64,000 bases of DNA from Nageia nagi (GCA_050084985.1 JBITNC010000001.1:136276001-136340000), one strand, 5' to 3'; numbered from the stretch's first letter, positions 11,148-23,059 are shown. The notes: a model not told the origin generated them from the sequence alone. Translations and numbers: made by a program.

Positions 11148-11489
11148 CAAGCCAATACAAAGCAATAGGGATGGATCTTGACCCAATTCTTTGAAGTAGG
11201 GTAATGTTGCCAAAATCATGTGAGCTCATACCTTTTATTATTTTATGCTAGTTTCAATTTAATACATGTCATACATAGATGCTTTGATGTTATTGTCTTT
11301 TGCATGTGTGTAGGATTTACAGGTTGTCCATATCAAGGAGAGAAGCAAGCAAATCAAAAATAATGAAGATCTAATACTCTCATTTTGGCAAATGGCATTT
11401 GTAAAAGTCCCTTCCAAGGGCAAATTGTAGTTTGAGCTGAAAATCAATATCAATTTATAATTACAGCATTTCTATCTATTTTACATAAT

Positions 11490-12760
11490 TTGAGGTTCAG
11501 TGAAAATCTAAGAATAATTGTTTTTCATGTTATTCTACATTCCAACTCTATTTTCATTGCAACAATCTTGCCCTACCATCAAGATCTTATGAGATTTTTG
11601 TCAAAATTCACGCTATTAGCGACATGCAAAGACTATTTCCATGATATCATCAATGCAAAAATGGATCAATCCATGGTGTACATAGATAAATTGAATAAAA
11701 TAGTAGAATCTCTAACCAAATAGGTGGCTTCGATGTAGAGTTTAAGAAATAACTCGCAACCAATTCTAGATCTAGTAATTACTACAATGTTAACCAATCT
11801 TGAGAATAGCAACAAATTCCATCAAAAAGAGGAAGATTATGATCATGTATTTAACTCACCCTTATCGAATGATATATGTAACTATCCCCTACCATATGAT
11901 CATAAGGCCACTAATTTTGAGATGTTTAGTGGCGAACAAGACCCAAAATAGCATCTTATTAACTTTTAGGAGGAATACTTGTTGAAACTAGGATCAGAGG
12001 AGAAGTTGATGGTAAAGTTTTTTCCCAAGGAGTTTAAAAGGTGATGCCATCCAATGGTTCTACAATTTATTGGGAGGATCCATAGATTCATTCAATTCAT
12101 TGGTCAAGGTATTCATGGGTCAATATAAGCATAATGTTAAAGAGTAATGAAATGTTACAAAGTTATGTGCCATGCATTAAGGAAAAAATGAAACCCTAGA
12201 GAATTATATGACAAGATTCAAAAAGGTATGGCAATTTATTTGTAGTAAATTGGATGAAAGTGAAATTTATGGCATATTTAGAGATTCTATTTTGCTAATC
12301 ATTAATCTACATGCTCTAACTGATAAGAGTATTGGATTTGGGGTATTAGTAAAAGAATTATTGCAAAAATAAAAAGTTTTACTTGAGTTAGGAGATCTCA
12401 AGTATACATATACTCCTTACAATAAGGAGAATCATAGGACATACATAAAAAAGGAGTAAAAGATAATGACTATGGCTAATGCACCTGCATCTCTATCTAA
12501 ATTGACAAGATCAATTATAATAAGAGATAGAAGGTATATATTTCCAATTCAACCAAGGTTTATTATGAGAGATCCGATGAAAAGGGTTTTATTGCATCCA
12601 TTAGAAAAAAAATCACAAGATGATAGTGTCCCAATGGGAACCTCAAAGGCTTATTACACTTATCATCAAAGAAAAGGTTAGTCTATAAATTTTTGTAAAA
12701 CATTGGAAGCTTCTATTTTGGATCTCATTGCATAAGGGAGATACAAAATTAATCAATAGT
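11490..12760 (+). pseudogene. B gag
   Basis: Fragments across frames read as Ty3 gag: YDHKATNFEMFSG (about 11890), a decayed capsid region, and at 12655-12710 the remnant of a zinc knuckle, YTYHQRKG..SINFC. This is the Tat-type C-x2-H-x4-H-x4-C pattern seen intact in E2 (CAYHRQKGHNTNRC), with its first Cys changed to Tyr. It would form the virus-like particle and bind RNA. It is too decayed to define a start. Confidence 0.7.
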
Positions 12761-13129
12761 ATTTAGATCCAAAGTTTACAGTGAATATAGTTTTAGTGGA
12801 TAAAGAAGTTTGTACTGGATTAAGAAGGGGGAATTCAAGGAACATTCCAAATCTGGTTACTACTGAACAAGTGTCCCACCTGATCTAAAAACTTATAGCA
12901 TGATTGAGTAATTGAAAACTACTCATAATAAAATTAGTTTGTATGATCTCATATCTACATCTAAAATACATAGGGTGATATTATATGCTTTGTTAAAAAA
13001 AGAAACAAGTCCTACCAATATTTTTGTTACCATTATTTCAAAAAAACTTAGATCTATTAAGGAATGTGATGCAATTTCATTTTATAGATCTGAAATCTTA
13101 GCAAAGAAATTCTTGTTAAATGTTTAGCT

Positions 13130-13570
13130 TTGTATATCACACCTATGATAGAGGGATGGGAAATAAAAAGAACATTGATAGACAATAGATTAGCTATTAA
13201 CATTTGTTCTCACAAATTTTTGATATAACTTCAAAAAAAGGTGTAGAGATACCTCCCTTAAAAGAAGCCACATTTTGAATTAGAGCATATGATATTTCAA
13301 CCAAAAAACCAATGGGAATAGCTACAATTTTGATTACAAATAGGGTTTAGGACAATTAAAACTCAGTTTAAGTTTGTGGATTCAAAGTTTTCATATAACC
13401 TTTTGTTAGGATGACATTAGCTTCACGATATGGATGCAATACCATATATAGTACATGATAGGTTGAAATTTGCATATCAAGGAGAGGTACATACAATGAT
13501 AGGTGATCTATAACCATATGCCCTTTGCAATGCAATAGAAGTGGAAGAATTCATAATGACTTTCCCTTGA
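13130..13570 (+). pseudogene. B protease region
   Basis: LIDNRLAINIC (about 13170) matches the aspartic protease active-site loop of Tat elements (compare LIDEGSAINII in E2 and IDTASNVNVC in D), with the DGGS/DTGS motif damaged. Downstream pieces match the protease body across at least one frameshift. Confidence 0.55.
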
Positions 13571-13699
13571 TATAAAATTATTCCTTTGGAAATAGATGCA
13601 ATAGTAATAAAATTAGAAAAGCAACCTTAGATTACATAAATAGGAATGGAAACATACAAAATTGGGAACTTTGATCCATTAGCATCTATAAAATATTTG

Positions 13700-14480
13700 G
13701 GATGATCGAAAATACTTAGTATTAAAGGTCATCAATAGTGTACTATACTACTTGAATGTATTCAATGATGTTAAAATGGTAAAAATATGGAGGTTCTTAC
13801 TTTGCAAAAATGGTATCACCAAACATAGTAACCTCAACAATGGATCAAACAATAAATAAAATAGGTAAAACCTTCCCATCTCCTTTTTTCATAAACACAT
13901 GACTAAAAATTGCAAATATAAAGGAGGGGGTTTAGGAAAATCAAAATAGGGTATGTTTTCTTTTCCTACTTCTTTAGGAGCTTAGAAAATTAAGAATAGA
14001 TTAGGTAGTGATCACAATACAAAGAAAACAATGGGACCTATCAATTTTATAAAAGAATACAATTTGATTAATATTTTTGATGATATTGATGTAGATTTAT
14101 GGCTTGATAATACTATACCAATTGAGTTTGATTGCTTCAGTACTGATGATGATATTTTAGAATACTTAGGGGTACATCTAGAATTGCCTAAATCCAATGA
14201 GAAATGGAAAACAAGTTAGATTCTTAATGAGTACACATATTTTGGACAATAAGTGAATTTTAATGAAGTATTTTATGTTTATCAAGGAGATGATGATACA
14301 AGTGATATTCAAGGATTAGAAGAGTTTCCTTCACTATTACATAAAAAGGATGAATTAATATTCTCGATTGAAGAGCTAGAAGATGTCAATATTGGAATTA
14401 GTGATAAGTAAAAGTTGGTCAAAGTTGGATAAGACCTTCCAATACCTCAACAAGAAAGGTACAAAAATAAATTTATTGAA
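13700..14480 (+). other. B linker between protease and RT, acidic, decayed
   Basis: Coding-like pieces are rich in Asp/Glu, for example 14031-14219 (NIFDDIDVDLWLDN). E1 and E2 have an equally acidic linker here, so this is normal for the group rather than a separate gene. Confidence 0.5.
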
Positions 14481-14499
14481 AATTAAAAGAATTTTTATT

Positions 14500-16480
14500 G
14501 ATCTTATGTTGATATGCCTAATTTAGATCCTTCTTTTGTTATGCATAATTTACCACTTAAGGAAGGAGTCAAACCAATTAAAAAAAAAAAACAAAGAAAT
14601 ATGCATCCTTATAAGGCATTGTTATTCAAAAAAAAATTGAAAAGTACTTTAATGCTAGATTTACTAAGCCAATTGATTATTTATAATGGATGACTAACAC
14701 TATTCTTGTTACAAAACCTACTAGAGAGATAAGGGTTTGTAATGATTTTTCATGATATTAATAATACTTTTCCAAAAGACGATTTTCCATTTTCTAATAT
14801 TGATATGATCTTGGATAGTATTGCTATTCATGATACTTTATCTTTTATGGATGGATTTTCAAGATATTATCAAATTCTAATCAATCCAACTAATCAACAT
14901 AAGATTGCTTTTATTACACCTTGGGGAAATTTATGTTGGAAGGTTATGCCCTTTAGGTTGAAAAATGTAGGTGCTACCTATCAAAGAGCCATGGTGTATA
15001 TGTTGCATGAGCACATTCATAACTCAATGGAGGTGTATGTTGATGATATCTTGGTTAAATCAAAGTAAGGCCAAGACCATTTGGAGCTACTTAAAGAGGT
15101 ATTTCACATTCTTAAAAGATACAATCTTAGACTAAAATCTCAAAAGTATGATTTTGGTGTTACTTCAAGAAATTTGCTTAGTTTCATGGTCTCAAAAAGG
15201 AGTATAGAGATGGATCCTAAAAATATACAAGCCATAGTGAGTATGCCAACTCCAAAGAATCTTAAATAATTAATAAGTTTTTAAGGGAAAATAAATTTGG
15301 TAAGAAGATTCATTTCTCAACTTGGACATAAATGTAGGCCATTTACTCATTTACTAAAAAAGGATGTCAAGTTTGTATGGGATGATAAATATAAAAAAGC
15401 ATTTGAATATATAAAACAATACTTGCTTAATCCTCCTATTTTAATGCCTATGGAATTTGAAAAGGAAGCATACTTTTACATAAAAGCCACATTATATCCC
15501 TTGGGGGTAATGTTGTGTCAAAAAGATGATGATAAGAAAAGAAAGGGTAATATATTATCTTAGGAAAACTCTTATTCATTATGAAATAATTTATACTCCC
15601 ATGGAAAAAAAAAATTGGTATAGTGATTACTATAGAAAAACTAAGGCATTATTTTTTATATTACACTGCATATATTGTTAGCCCAGTTAACCCATTGAAA
15701 TATCTTATAGTAAAGAAACATTTATTAGGAATACTAGCTAAATGGTTGATGTTATTGCAAGGATTTGACATCAATATGGTAAAACAAAAATTCATGAAAG
15801 GATAGGCAATTTCAAACTTGATAGCAAAATTCCCTTAGAATGATGGCACAATGGTACATGAAGAATTATTAGATGAACATGATGAATATGCATGCTACCA
15901 ATGGCATGAAACCTTGCTTGAACATTATCAACAATGTGATATTGAAGAGATGATGATCTCAGATGAATTCATGTACTACATGGAGGATGAACCCATAACC
16001 TAAACTTTGTATTTCAATGGATCAAAATGTACTTACATAGTAGGGGTAGGTATTATTCTATCATCACATTCTAATTAGGTAATCCCTATTGTGTATAAAC
16101 TTATCTTTGATTGCACTAATAACATGGTAGAATATGAAGCTTTGATTTTGGATTTGAATGAAGCTATATATTTGAAAATAAAAGACTTAGAGATTTATGG
16201 TGATTCATAGCTTGTAAATAATGTCAATGAAACTTATAATATGAAGGATGAGAAATTGAAACCATATAAGATAGTGGTTACTAAATTGCTTGATGAATTT
16301 GATAGGTATAGTACTCAAAATATTACAAGTACTAATAACAAGTATGTAGATGCAATGGAAAGTGGAGTTTCATTGGTACCAATTGAGATAGAAGATGGAG
16401 AAACTATCCTCAAGATTCAAAATTTTTGTATACCTTCTTACCTTGATCACATAGAAGAAGTGCATACATGCCACCTTGAC
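14500..16480 (+). pseudogene. B RT, RNase H and archaeal-type RNase H
   Basis: RT extends from about 14510 (DMPNLDPSF-like) through PKDDFPFSNIDMI (about 14772) to YVDDILVKS (about 15040), with a frame break after each of several short open pieces. The Ty3 RNase H covers about 15297-15800 (LGVMLCQKD, KLRHYFLY). The second RNase H starts near LYFNGSKC (about 16007) and includes NNMVEYEAL and IYGDS. This RT-gRNH-aRNH order is the usual Tat order. Stops and frameshifts make it non-functional. Confidence 0.82.
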
Positions 16481-16499
16481 ATAGAAAGTGATCCTTAGA

Positions 16500-17770
16500 A
16501 ATGGTATGTTGATATTTACAATTATTTGAAAGACCAAACAATTCCATCATATTACAATAAGAATGAAAGAGTTATATTAAAGGGGAAAATAATAAAATAT
16601 GTGATTATTGGTGAATTTTTGTATAAAATATCATTTGATGGTGCTCTTTTGATATGTATAACACAACATGAAACAATAATAGCATTAGAACAAGTACATG
16701 AGAGGTTGTGTGAATGGAATTTATTTGCAAAAGCATTTTACACCGAGTTTTTTTTAATTGGTTATTATTGGCATACAATGGAAGAGGATTACAAAAATTA
16801 TGTTAAGAGTTACTTGTAGTTTTAAATACATGCAAATTTAGATAAATAACCAACTCAAGAGTTGAAGTCCATAATTTCACCATGGCCATTTGTAACACAT
16901 GGGGGAATAGAATTGATTGGCCTTATCAATCCACATTCAAGAGAAGGTCACAAGTTTATCACCATAGCTATAGAATTTACCACAAATGGGTTGAGACCAT
17001 TCCAATGAAATTAGTCACATAGGATAAGATCATTTCTTTCTTGATTGAAAATATAATCACTCACTTTGGAGTACCACAAAGGTTGATCATGGATAGTGGG
17101 AAAAATTTAAAAGGTAAGGACATGAAAGCCTTTTGAAAATTTTTTCATATTGCTCAAATATTTTCTTTAGTATATTATCCTCAAGGGAATGGTCAAGTGG
17201 AAGCATCAAACAAGACCATAAAGAGTATTTTGGAAAAAACATGGGATAAGTACAAATTAGATTGGTATGAATAGTTTACCTTATGCACTTTGGGCATATA
17301 AAAAAATGTACTAGAATAGCCACTAGGGAAACAACATTGTCATTAGTCTATGGAGATGAGGTTGTAATACCATTAGAGTTGTAATTGCCATGTTTAAGAA
17401 TCTCACTACAAGGGTATCGGATGAAGAAGTAAGAAAGGCTAGATTACAATAGTTGGAATCACTTGATGAAAAGAGATTCAAGACAATTAAATATCATAAA
17501 GCATATCATGTAAAGCTAAAGAGGGTATTTGGTAAGAAAATTCAAATTCAAATCAAAAGAGTTCAAAATAGAAGACTTGGTATTGAAAGAAAATATCTAA
17601 TAGAACAACTACAAATGATGAAGTAAAAGGAAAGTTTAAACCAAATTGGATAGGTCTATTCATGGTCATTGATGCAATAGTATTAGGATCTTATAGGTTA
17701 TCATCCATGGATGGTAGGGAAGAACCAAAAACCTTCAATGTGATGCACCTTAAATGCTTCTTTGCATAAA
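16500..17770 (+). pseudogene. B integrase
   Basis: GYYWHTMEEDYKNYVKSYL (about 16762) aligns with the zinc-binding region of E1 integrase but has lost the CxxC. The catalytic core follows: GIELIGLINPHSREGHKF, a WIVGK/IMDSG-type second Asp region near 17090, and GNGQVEASNKT near 17190 in shifted frames. The C-terminal MHLKCFFA (about 17745) matches MHLRPFYT at the end of E1 pol, which fixes the end. Confidence 0.75.
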
Positions 17771-18697
17771 ATGGTAGCTTTGTACCTTACAAAATAATAG
17801 ATATTTCATACAAGATACATATATTTTATTTTCCATTTTCATTTGATCTATAAGTTATTTCATTGTTATAACATAGTTAGTGGTGTAAAAAAATATGGAA
17901 AAATAAAATAATGAAAAATATAGTATAATGTATGTGAACTATGGACATATAAACATTAGGTCATTGATATGGTTAGTGAGAGTTCACTCACTTAAAATTC
18001 AAATCGATGATGCAGCCATGAGCAAGTTGTTAACATTGATTCATCCTTAATGGATGATATAACTTACTATGTATCCATATTATTTTTACTTTTAACCATA
18101 CAAAGCATAATGTCTTAAGGTCATAGACATAAAATGTATGACCATTGATGGTCATCGATACAATTAGTGAGAGTTCACTCACTTAAAATTCAAACTAATG
18201 ATGTAGCCATAAGTAGATTGCTAACATTGAATCATAATTAATGGATGAATCAACTTACTATGTATCCAAAATATTTTCATGTAAGGTATATTCAACACTT
18301 TTTATAGGTACCTATATCAAAAGGAGAAAGATAAAAAGAAGAATAATGCATGTTGTTAATGGTTGTACACCGTTAACAGTATTCATATCAATGAACCTAG
18401 ACTGAACATCAAATGGTCACTTATGTATCAAGGCATGGACATAAGAGAATCAAAATTTATAAGTATCAAAAATGATAGAATATCTATATTCATGGTTGAA
18501 TAGTGTAAGGGGAAAAAGGATGCAGTTATTTAATTTTTATATTGCTTACACCACTCAGGGAGCTTTCTTAGGGAAACCAAGCCAAATGGGTGTAGCAAAG
18601 GACCCTCATTATCATCATCAAATGGTAATATTGGATGGGTATTTCAAAAATTTCTTCTATACTTATTCTTTGGATATGTAATCTCATTTTCACACCT
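17771..18697. other. B 3' untranslated region with one duplication
   Basis: There is no coding sequence. A segment of about 140 bp is repeated (17965-18085 and 18155-18265), sharing TTAGTGAGAGTTCACTCACT, which contains a short palindrome. The rest is plain AT-rich sequence up to the polypurine tract. Confidence 0.6.
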
Positions 18698-18713
18698 CCA
18701 AAGAGGAGCAAAA
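18698..18713 (+). promoter_or_regulatory. B polypurine tract
   Basis: CCAAAGAGGAGCAAAA directly precedes an LTR-like TGTAGATGCC. It matches the E1 and E2 tracts in sequence and position. Confidence 0.75.
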
Positions 18714-19280
18714 TGTAGATGCCTAAAAATGAATTATTATTATTTAAATAATTTATTTTAAAGCATCAAAGAATATTTATTGTAAAGAGGGTTAAAACAT
18801 ACTCAAGATAATGTAATGGACCATTATATAATGTAGTAGGTGTCAAATATTGAAAGAGATACCAAAAATAATGTAAACATTAATGATCCCAAGAATCCAA
18901 GGGGATCAAAACATTGCTATAAAAGAATATCAAAGGCAACATAAATACATTGATGAATATCAAGAGAAAAAGATCAAAACATGCAACATCATTCTACTCG
19001 ACCAACAACAATGTTTTGTAATACAACATCTAGATAGATCTATTATACCCTTTATTCTTGTTTATGCCTTTGAATTTCTACTTGTGGATCTAAATCTTTC
19101 ATATCGCTAGCAACATGCTCTTAGGCTGTTGGTAGTGTTTGTTTCTTATGGTATGCAACTACAATTGATGTATGATCTCTATTATTTCATGCAGATGTAA
19201 ATTTGATGAAGGTAAATCATTTAACATGGTCTATTATTGACATATTTTTGATATATGCTTTAATAATACATTGTATACAA
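18714..19280 (+). repeat. B 3' LTR (right end uncertain)
   Basis: It begins TGTAGATGCCTAAAAATG, close to the E1 LTR start. A TATA box (CTATAAAAG, 18917) follows about 200 bp in. No partner LTR is in the window, so the end is open. Another TATA-like CTATATAAC at about 19972 leaves room for a longer LTR reaching the CACTA element at 20214. Confidence 0.5.
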
Positions 19281-20213
19281 ATAGTGCATCGATTTATTAT
19301 TTATGCATTATTTATAGTCTATAAAATTAAAAAACTTCTCTATGAAAATTTCTCTTAAAAATTCATACTTTTATGAATCATAATCTCCCCTTTAAAAAAA
19401 TCACATTATGGGAAAAATTCCCCCTTTAAAATTTAGAAACAAATAGACAAATAAAAAAAATCATTCACCCCCCTTGTGAAAAATATAAGTTCCCAAAAAT
19501 TGATTAAACTTTTCCAAAGTTTCAATTAAGATCCCTTTATAAATAATTAATCCTCTCCACATTTTAAAAAAAAAATATTTTTCATTTTTATTTTAAAAAA
19601 TTACTTCCCTTCATTTAAAAATAAAGAGACATCATTGGGTGCAATTAACCCATCTACCAAGCCAACAAAAAAAATTAATGAAGAGTACTTTTCTTATTAA
19701 AATCATAATGACAAAAGAGGGAGGTGTGCACTCGACCAAAACTTGCGAAAAAGGGTTATACTTTTTTATATTTTTACATTTAAAATAACCCATTGTTAAA
19801 ATAATTTAAGGTAGTGGGAGACTTTTGGGGGGGTGGGGGTGGATTTTTAATAAGGAAGTGCAAGAGGGAATTATTCTACCTGTTAAATAGGATCGATGAT
19901 GCAACAAAGGAGACTGGACCCCATATTTGATAATGGTTGTGGAAAAAGCATATCCATTCCCTTTAGGTGTCTATATAACTCCTCTAATCATACATTCATT
20001 CCCTCTTCTAATAGGAGTTGGGGCTATTAAAGAAAATGATATTGGCTCATATCCTATCAGTTTCATTAAATAAATCATTTTGATCATCTATTCGAATGCT
20101 TAGGGATGCTATAGGAGATAGCATGATTATGATTATATTTCAAGTGCTCCATTAGATCAAATAGATTAAGATTCATGAGCTAAATAGGGAAGGCACAAAA
20201 TATGAGAGCAAAA
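19281..20213. other. AT-rich stretch without recognisable genes
   Basis: I see no coding sequence on either strand. It has a G-run (about 19826-19842), poly-A/T tracts and a TATA-like CTATATAAC at about 19972. It may be the rest of B's LTR or unrelated old LTR sequence. Confidence 0.4.
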
Positions 20214-21282
20214 TACTACTACATATTAGTAATTTTGAATCCAACCATGCATCAATCCATCATATTTTTTTTAATGTATAAATCATGACACATCAATTGA
20301 TGCTAAGGGTATTGTTAAACAAAATATCATTTTTTGCATAAATTAAAATGTCATGCATTGCATCATATATCAATGTTATTAGATTTAAATAATTTATGTT
20401 ATACGATATATATAAAGCATCATTTATAGCATCAAAATAATAGGATTGTAGGGATTATGCAAATTTCTTGTTTGCATCATTTATCTTATCAAATAATTCT
20501 TGTATCTTATCTATGCTTTCATATTTTGCATACATGTATACCACAATATCTAATAAAATATGATTCTAAAGAATCTTTTATGTATGTATAAACCCTTTTG
20601 CAAATCTCTCAGTTTGATGCATACTTTGAGGGTGCTAAGAAAGGTGAATTCATCTAATTGGACTACTACTAGTGTTTATTGCATTTGGTGAAATAATTTC
20701 AATACCTATTGAGGAAATCAATGTCTTTGGTAACCTAAAGTTATCATATTCCATAATAATATGTGTTGTTCGATCATACAATCAACAAATTCATCGATAT
20801 CCATCAAACTTTATGGGTGTATACCAAACTCTATAGGCAAGTGGTTGAAGCATGCAATACATATTTTGCTTATTACAAAATATAGATGCAAACTAATCTC
20901 TATATTTTTGAACATGTATTCATCTCATATAGTCATGCATTATCAAAAATTCATTCACTCGTTAAAGGCATCATTTCCACCATTAAAAATTGAACTTTGA
21001 TCAAGGGAATGCATCAATGGTTGATAACAGATCATTCCATGATCTATGTACATGATCTGTGCCTTTTTTTCTATTCTATGTATCACTTGATGCATTATTT
21101 GATGCAATGAGATGTGTCAATTCAATGGATGCATCAACTAATGCATCAATCAATGCATCAAAAAAATTGGTTTTATATAGATTGATGTAGACATTCCAAA
21201 TAATGATACATCTTGCATCATGGCATCGAAATATAATTTTATGATGCATGGTATGATGCAAAATCATTAAAATGTAGTAGTG
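20214..21282 (-). mobile_element. CACTA-type non-autonomous DNA transposon, copy 1, carrying a PPR fragment
   Basis: The left end TACTACTACAT.TTAG..ATTTTG and the right end, read in reverse, CACTACTACATTTTAATGATTTTG form imperfect terminal inverted repeats (about 20 of 25 match). The first base is C to T mutated from the CACTA consensus. Short TGATGCATCAA-like subterminal repeats crowd both ends (20233-20300 and 21090-21170), as expected of the En/Spm group. A homologous element at 32721-33817 is flanked by a 3-bp duplication. No duplication is evident here. No transposase is present. Orientation is given by the PPR fragment inside. Confidence 0.75.
20445..20800 (-). pseudogene. PPR protein gene fragment inside CACTA copy 1
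   Basis: The minus strand reads as pentatricopeptide repeats: VLKLFHQMQ*TLVVVQLDEF, then TFLSTLKVCIKLRDLQKGL, then DIVVYMYAKYESIDK and IQELFDKIND. This is the S/L spacing of plant PLS-class PPR proteins, which bind organellar RNA. About two to three motifs remain, with a stop. Copy 2 (32940-33300) has the same segment, so the fragment was captured once and then moved with the transposon. Confidence 0.75.
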
Positions 21283-21400
21283 GAGAAATTTTAGAATAAC
21301 AACATTATAAGATTGCAATTAGACTATCATATTGCATACCAAATTACCTCTAAGATTTGTGATGGGATGGTTTGATAGGGTAGTAACTCGTATTGCATTA

Positions 21401-21480
21401 GGATCAAGTTGGGTGGCCAAGGTGATAGACTACAAATCTATTGGGTTCTTCTTACACAGTTCAAATCCTATTGTTGACAT
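21401..21480 (+). other. tRNA-Ser-like sequence (pseudo-tRNA or SINE head)
   Basis: GGGTGGCCAAGG (D arm/A box), an anticodon arm ATAGA-CTACAAA-TCTAT, an extra arm, and CAGTTCAAATCCTATTGTTGAC (T arm/B box plus acceptor) lie in the right order and spacing for a type-II serine tRNA. The 5' acceptor strand is badly matched and the loop would give ACA, so it is not a functional gene. No SINE tail is obvious. Confidence 0.45.
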
Positions 21481-21482
21481 TA

Positions 21483-21781
21483 AAGAGGTGTAACAGGAAG
21501 ATCCATGAAAGGGAAGCATTATAGTGTGCATTATATATGGTCAACTAGGAAAAGGTAGAGTAGTAGAAATAGGAAATTAGTAAGGATCATCAATCATATG
21601 CTACATGCATGCCATAGGTGGAGCATTGAGGGATTAGTGGGTATAAAGAGTTTTTGATGCTATGAAGGTAGGAGGATGTACAACACTAACTATCATACTA
21701 TAGCAAAGGAACATAGAGGCAGGGTGGAAGGTTTACCACCAAAAAACATACTAGAGGAGGCATAGGTTGCTCAAGCAATGG

Positions 21782-21817
<36 letters not shown>

Positions 21818-22430
21818 CCAACAATGCATGGAAAGAGTGGTAGGGGATAGTGGACATAAGGGAAGGAGTGCCCAAAGAAGTGGAGATAGGGTGGTCACCT
21901 TCAAAAATATGATGCCCCAACATATGCCGCACCCCAAAAAATAATTTTTAATGCAAATATGTTCAACTATTTATTTTTAATGTATATGGATGTTCATTTA
22001 CCTTATAGAGAAAATACATCCTTTATAACAAATTTATTTATTTGCAATAAATAATTTTAACACATTCTTCCCTCCCAAAATATGTAAAAAAATACATTTA
22101 AAGATATAAAAAATATATTGTAGAGAAACTATTGCAAACTTTACCACTTTTTTACAAATAATTTTTATTGTAAAAGATTTACAAATTTATTCTATATAAA
22201 TATATTGATAAATATCATAATAAAAAAGACATTCTCATAAAAATGTTTTATTGCCATATTTTAAACACTTTTTATCCAAAACAAAAATTGTAACTAATAT
22301 ATTATATTAGTATGTAAAAAAATATGACATAACAATAATACATTGTCATAAAAAACTAATAGAAAAATGCTAGTATCATAAAAATGATCCAAAATTTTAC
22401 ATAAAAGAAAGAGAAGTAAGGATTTTATAC
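21483..22430. other. Non-coding AT-rich region
   Basis: There is no supportable gene. It holds a (TA)n run at 21784-21815 and AT-rich sequence that may be internal or flanking sequence of the minus-strand LTR element at 22538-23059. Confidence 0.45.
21784..21815. repeat. (TA)n microsatellite
   Basis: There are about 16 uninterrupted TA dinucleotides. Confidence 0.95.
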
Positions 22431-22522
22431 CTTCATAAATCTTTTACCTCAACAAGGATGTAGATGAGCCTCTAATTATGGAAGGGTGAGCCTCCAATAT
22501 GTTGACGAGGAGCCTCCAAGAT

Positions 22523-22535
22523 GGCTTTGATACCA
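22523..22535 (-). promoter_or_regulatory. tRNA-Met primer binding site
   Basis: On the minus strand, TGGTATCAAAGCC lies two bases beyond the LTR end. It is complementary to the 3' end of plant initiator-Met tRNA apart from one mismatch. Confidence 0.75.
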
Positions 22536-22537
22536 AA

Positions 22538-23059
22538 TGAAGGATTTTATATTTAAAGAATAAAATCCTAATCAACCAAGATCACTTGAAATCTCACTTA
22601 AATATCAATACTCAAAGCATAAACAATCTCATAAATTTAAATAAGATATTAGTGGTTCCTCTAACCATGGGAGTACATCCACTAACTAAGATCTTTTTCA
22701 TTCATAAATACAACTCTCTTGCAAGACCTCTTTCTTCCTCTCCTAATACTAATCCTAGGGCATAAATTTGCTTCATCTTTTTTTGTTGTGTGATCTCAAG
22801 GATAGGGCCTTCTATTTATAGGCCAAAATTCTCCCTTAGATCACCCCTTTAACCAATGTATAATATCATGAAATGCTACACTCTTTTACACAAGGGGCAT
22901 GCTCATGAGATGGAGTGTAGGATAAGTTACATTATCATATTCACTTAAATACTTAAGGTATCTAGGGATACCTTTAAGTATTTATGAATTTACAAGAAGA
23001 ACCTTACAATAATGCATTATGCATTCCAAACAATTGGTGACACCAATTTCTTTTCAACA
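22538..23059 (-). repeat. Minus-strand LTR with adjoining tRNA-Met primer binding site
   Basis: Read on the minus strand, the unit starts TGTTGAAAAG (23059), has a TATA box CTATAAATAGAAGG (about 22822-22809), and ends CCTTCA (22538). Two bases later comes TGGTATCAAAGCC, a match to the plant initiator-Met tRNA primer site TGGTATCAGAGC. This is the typical architecture of a Ty1/copia-type 5' LTR. No gag or pol and no second LTR is visible towards lower coordinates, so the element is truncated or of the non-autonomous type. Confidence 0.75.

Larger units (their letters stand above)
1..11469 (+). mobile_element. E1: Tat-like Ty3/gypsy LTR retrotransposon, 5' part outside window
   Basis: This stretch is the 3' two thirds of a very large LTR retrotransposon. 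In order it has the tail of the protease region, RT, RNase H, a second RNase H, integrase, a sense extra ORF, a repeat-rich spacer, an antisense plant-mobile-domain gene, a polypurine tract and a 3' LTR. It matches E2 (35281-54382) collinearly from base 1, where the match begins inside E2's protease-RT linker (around 41770), so the 5' LTR, gag and protease lie outside the window. RT-RNase H-aRNase H-integrase order and the YVDD motif fit the Tat group of non-chromoviral Ty3 elements. The right end near 11469 is approximate. It abuts gag-like sequence of element B, which suggests that E1 inserted into B. Confidence 0.88.
10715..11469 (+). repeat. E1 3' LTR (right end approximate)
   Basis: The LTR starts TGTAGACACC directly after the polypurine tract. 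The first 170 bp align recognisably but weakly with the E2 LTR (shared blocks around ATAATCATAACTC and AAGTGGTC/GGGTGGTC, then a motif cluster). The TATA box is at 11139. I place the end at TACAGCA (11469) by analogy with E2's TACACA end. With no second LTR in the window this cannot be confirmed. Confidence 0.65.
11470..19280 (+). mobile_element. B: degraded Tat-like Ty3/gypsy element
   Basis: The order gag, protease, linker, RT, RNase H, archaeal-type RNase H, integrase, polypurine tract and 3' LTR is complete apart from the 5' LTR, which is missing to the left of E1. Protein matches to E1/E2 are clear but distant, and the element has many stops and shifts, so it is older than E1/E2. Unlike E1/E2 it has no extra ORF after integrase and no antisense PMD gene: only about 930 bp separate integrase from the LTR. 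The right boundary near 19280 is a guess. Confidence 0.8.

Noticed and set aside
19826-19842. G-run resembling a G-quadruplex
   Set aside because: A single short G-rich run (two G-tracts) is too little to support a quadruplex or regulatory element.
21076-21318. Minus-strand ORF with DALIDALVDAS repeats
   Set aside because: The residue repeat comes from the subterminal TGATGCATCAA DNA repeats of the CACTA element, not from a protein repeat.
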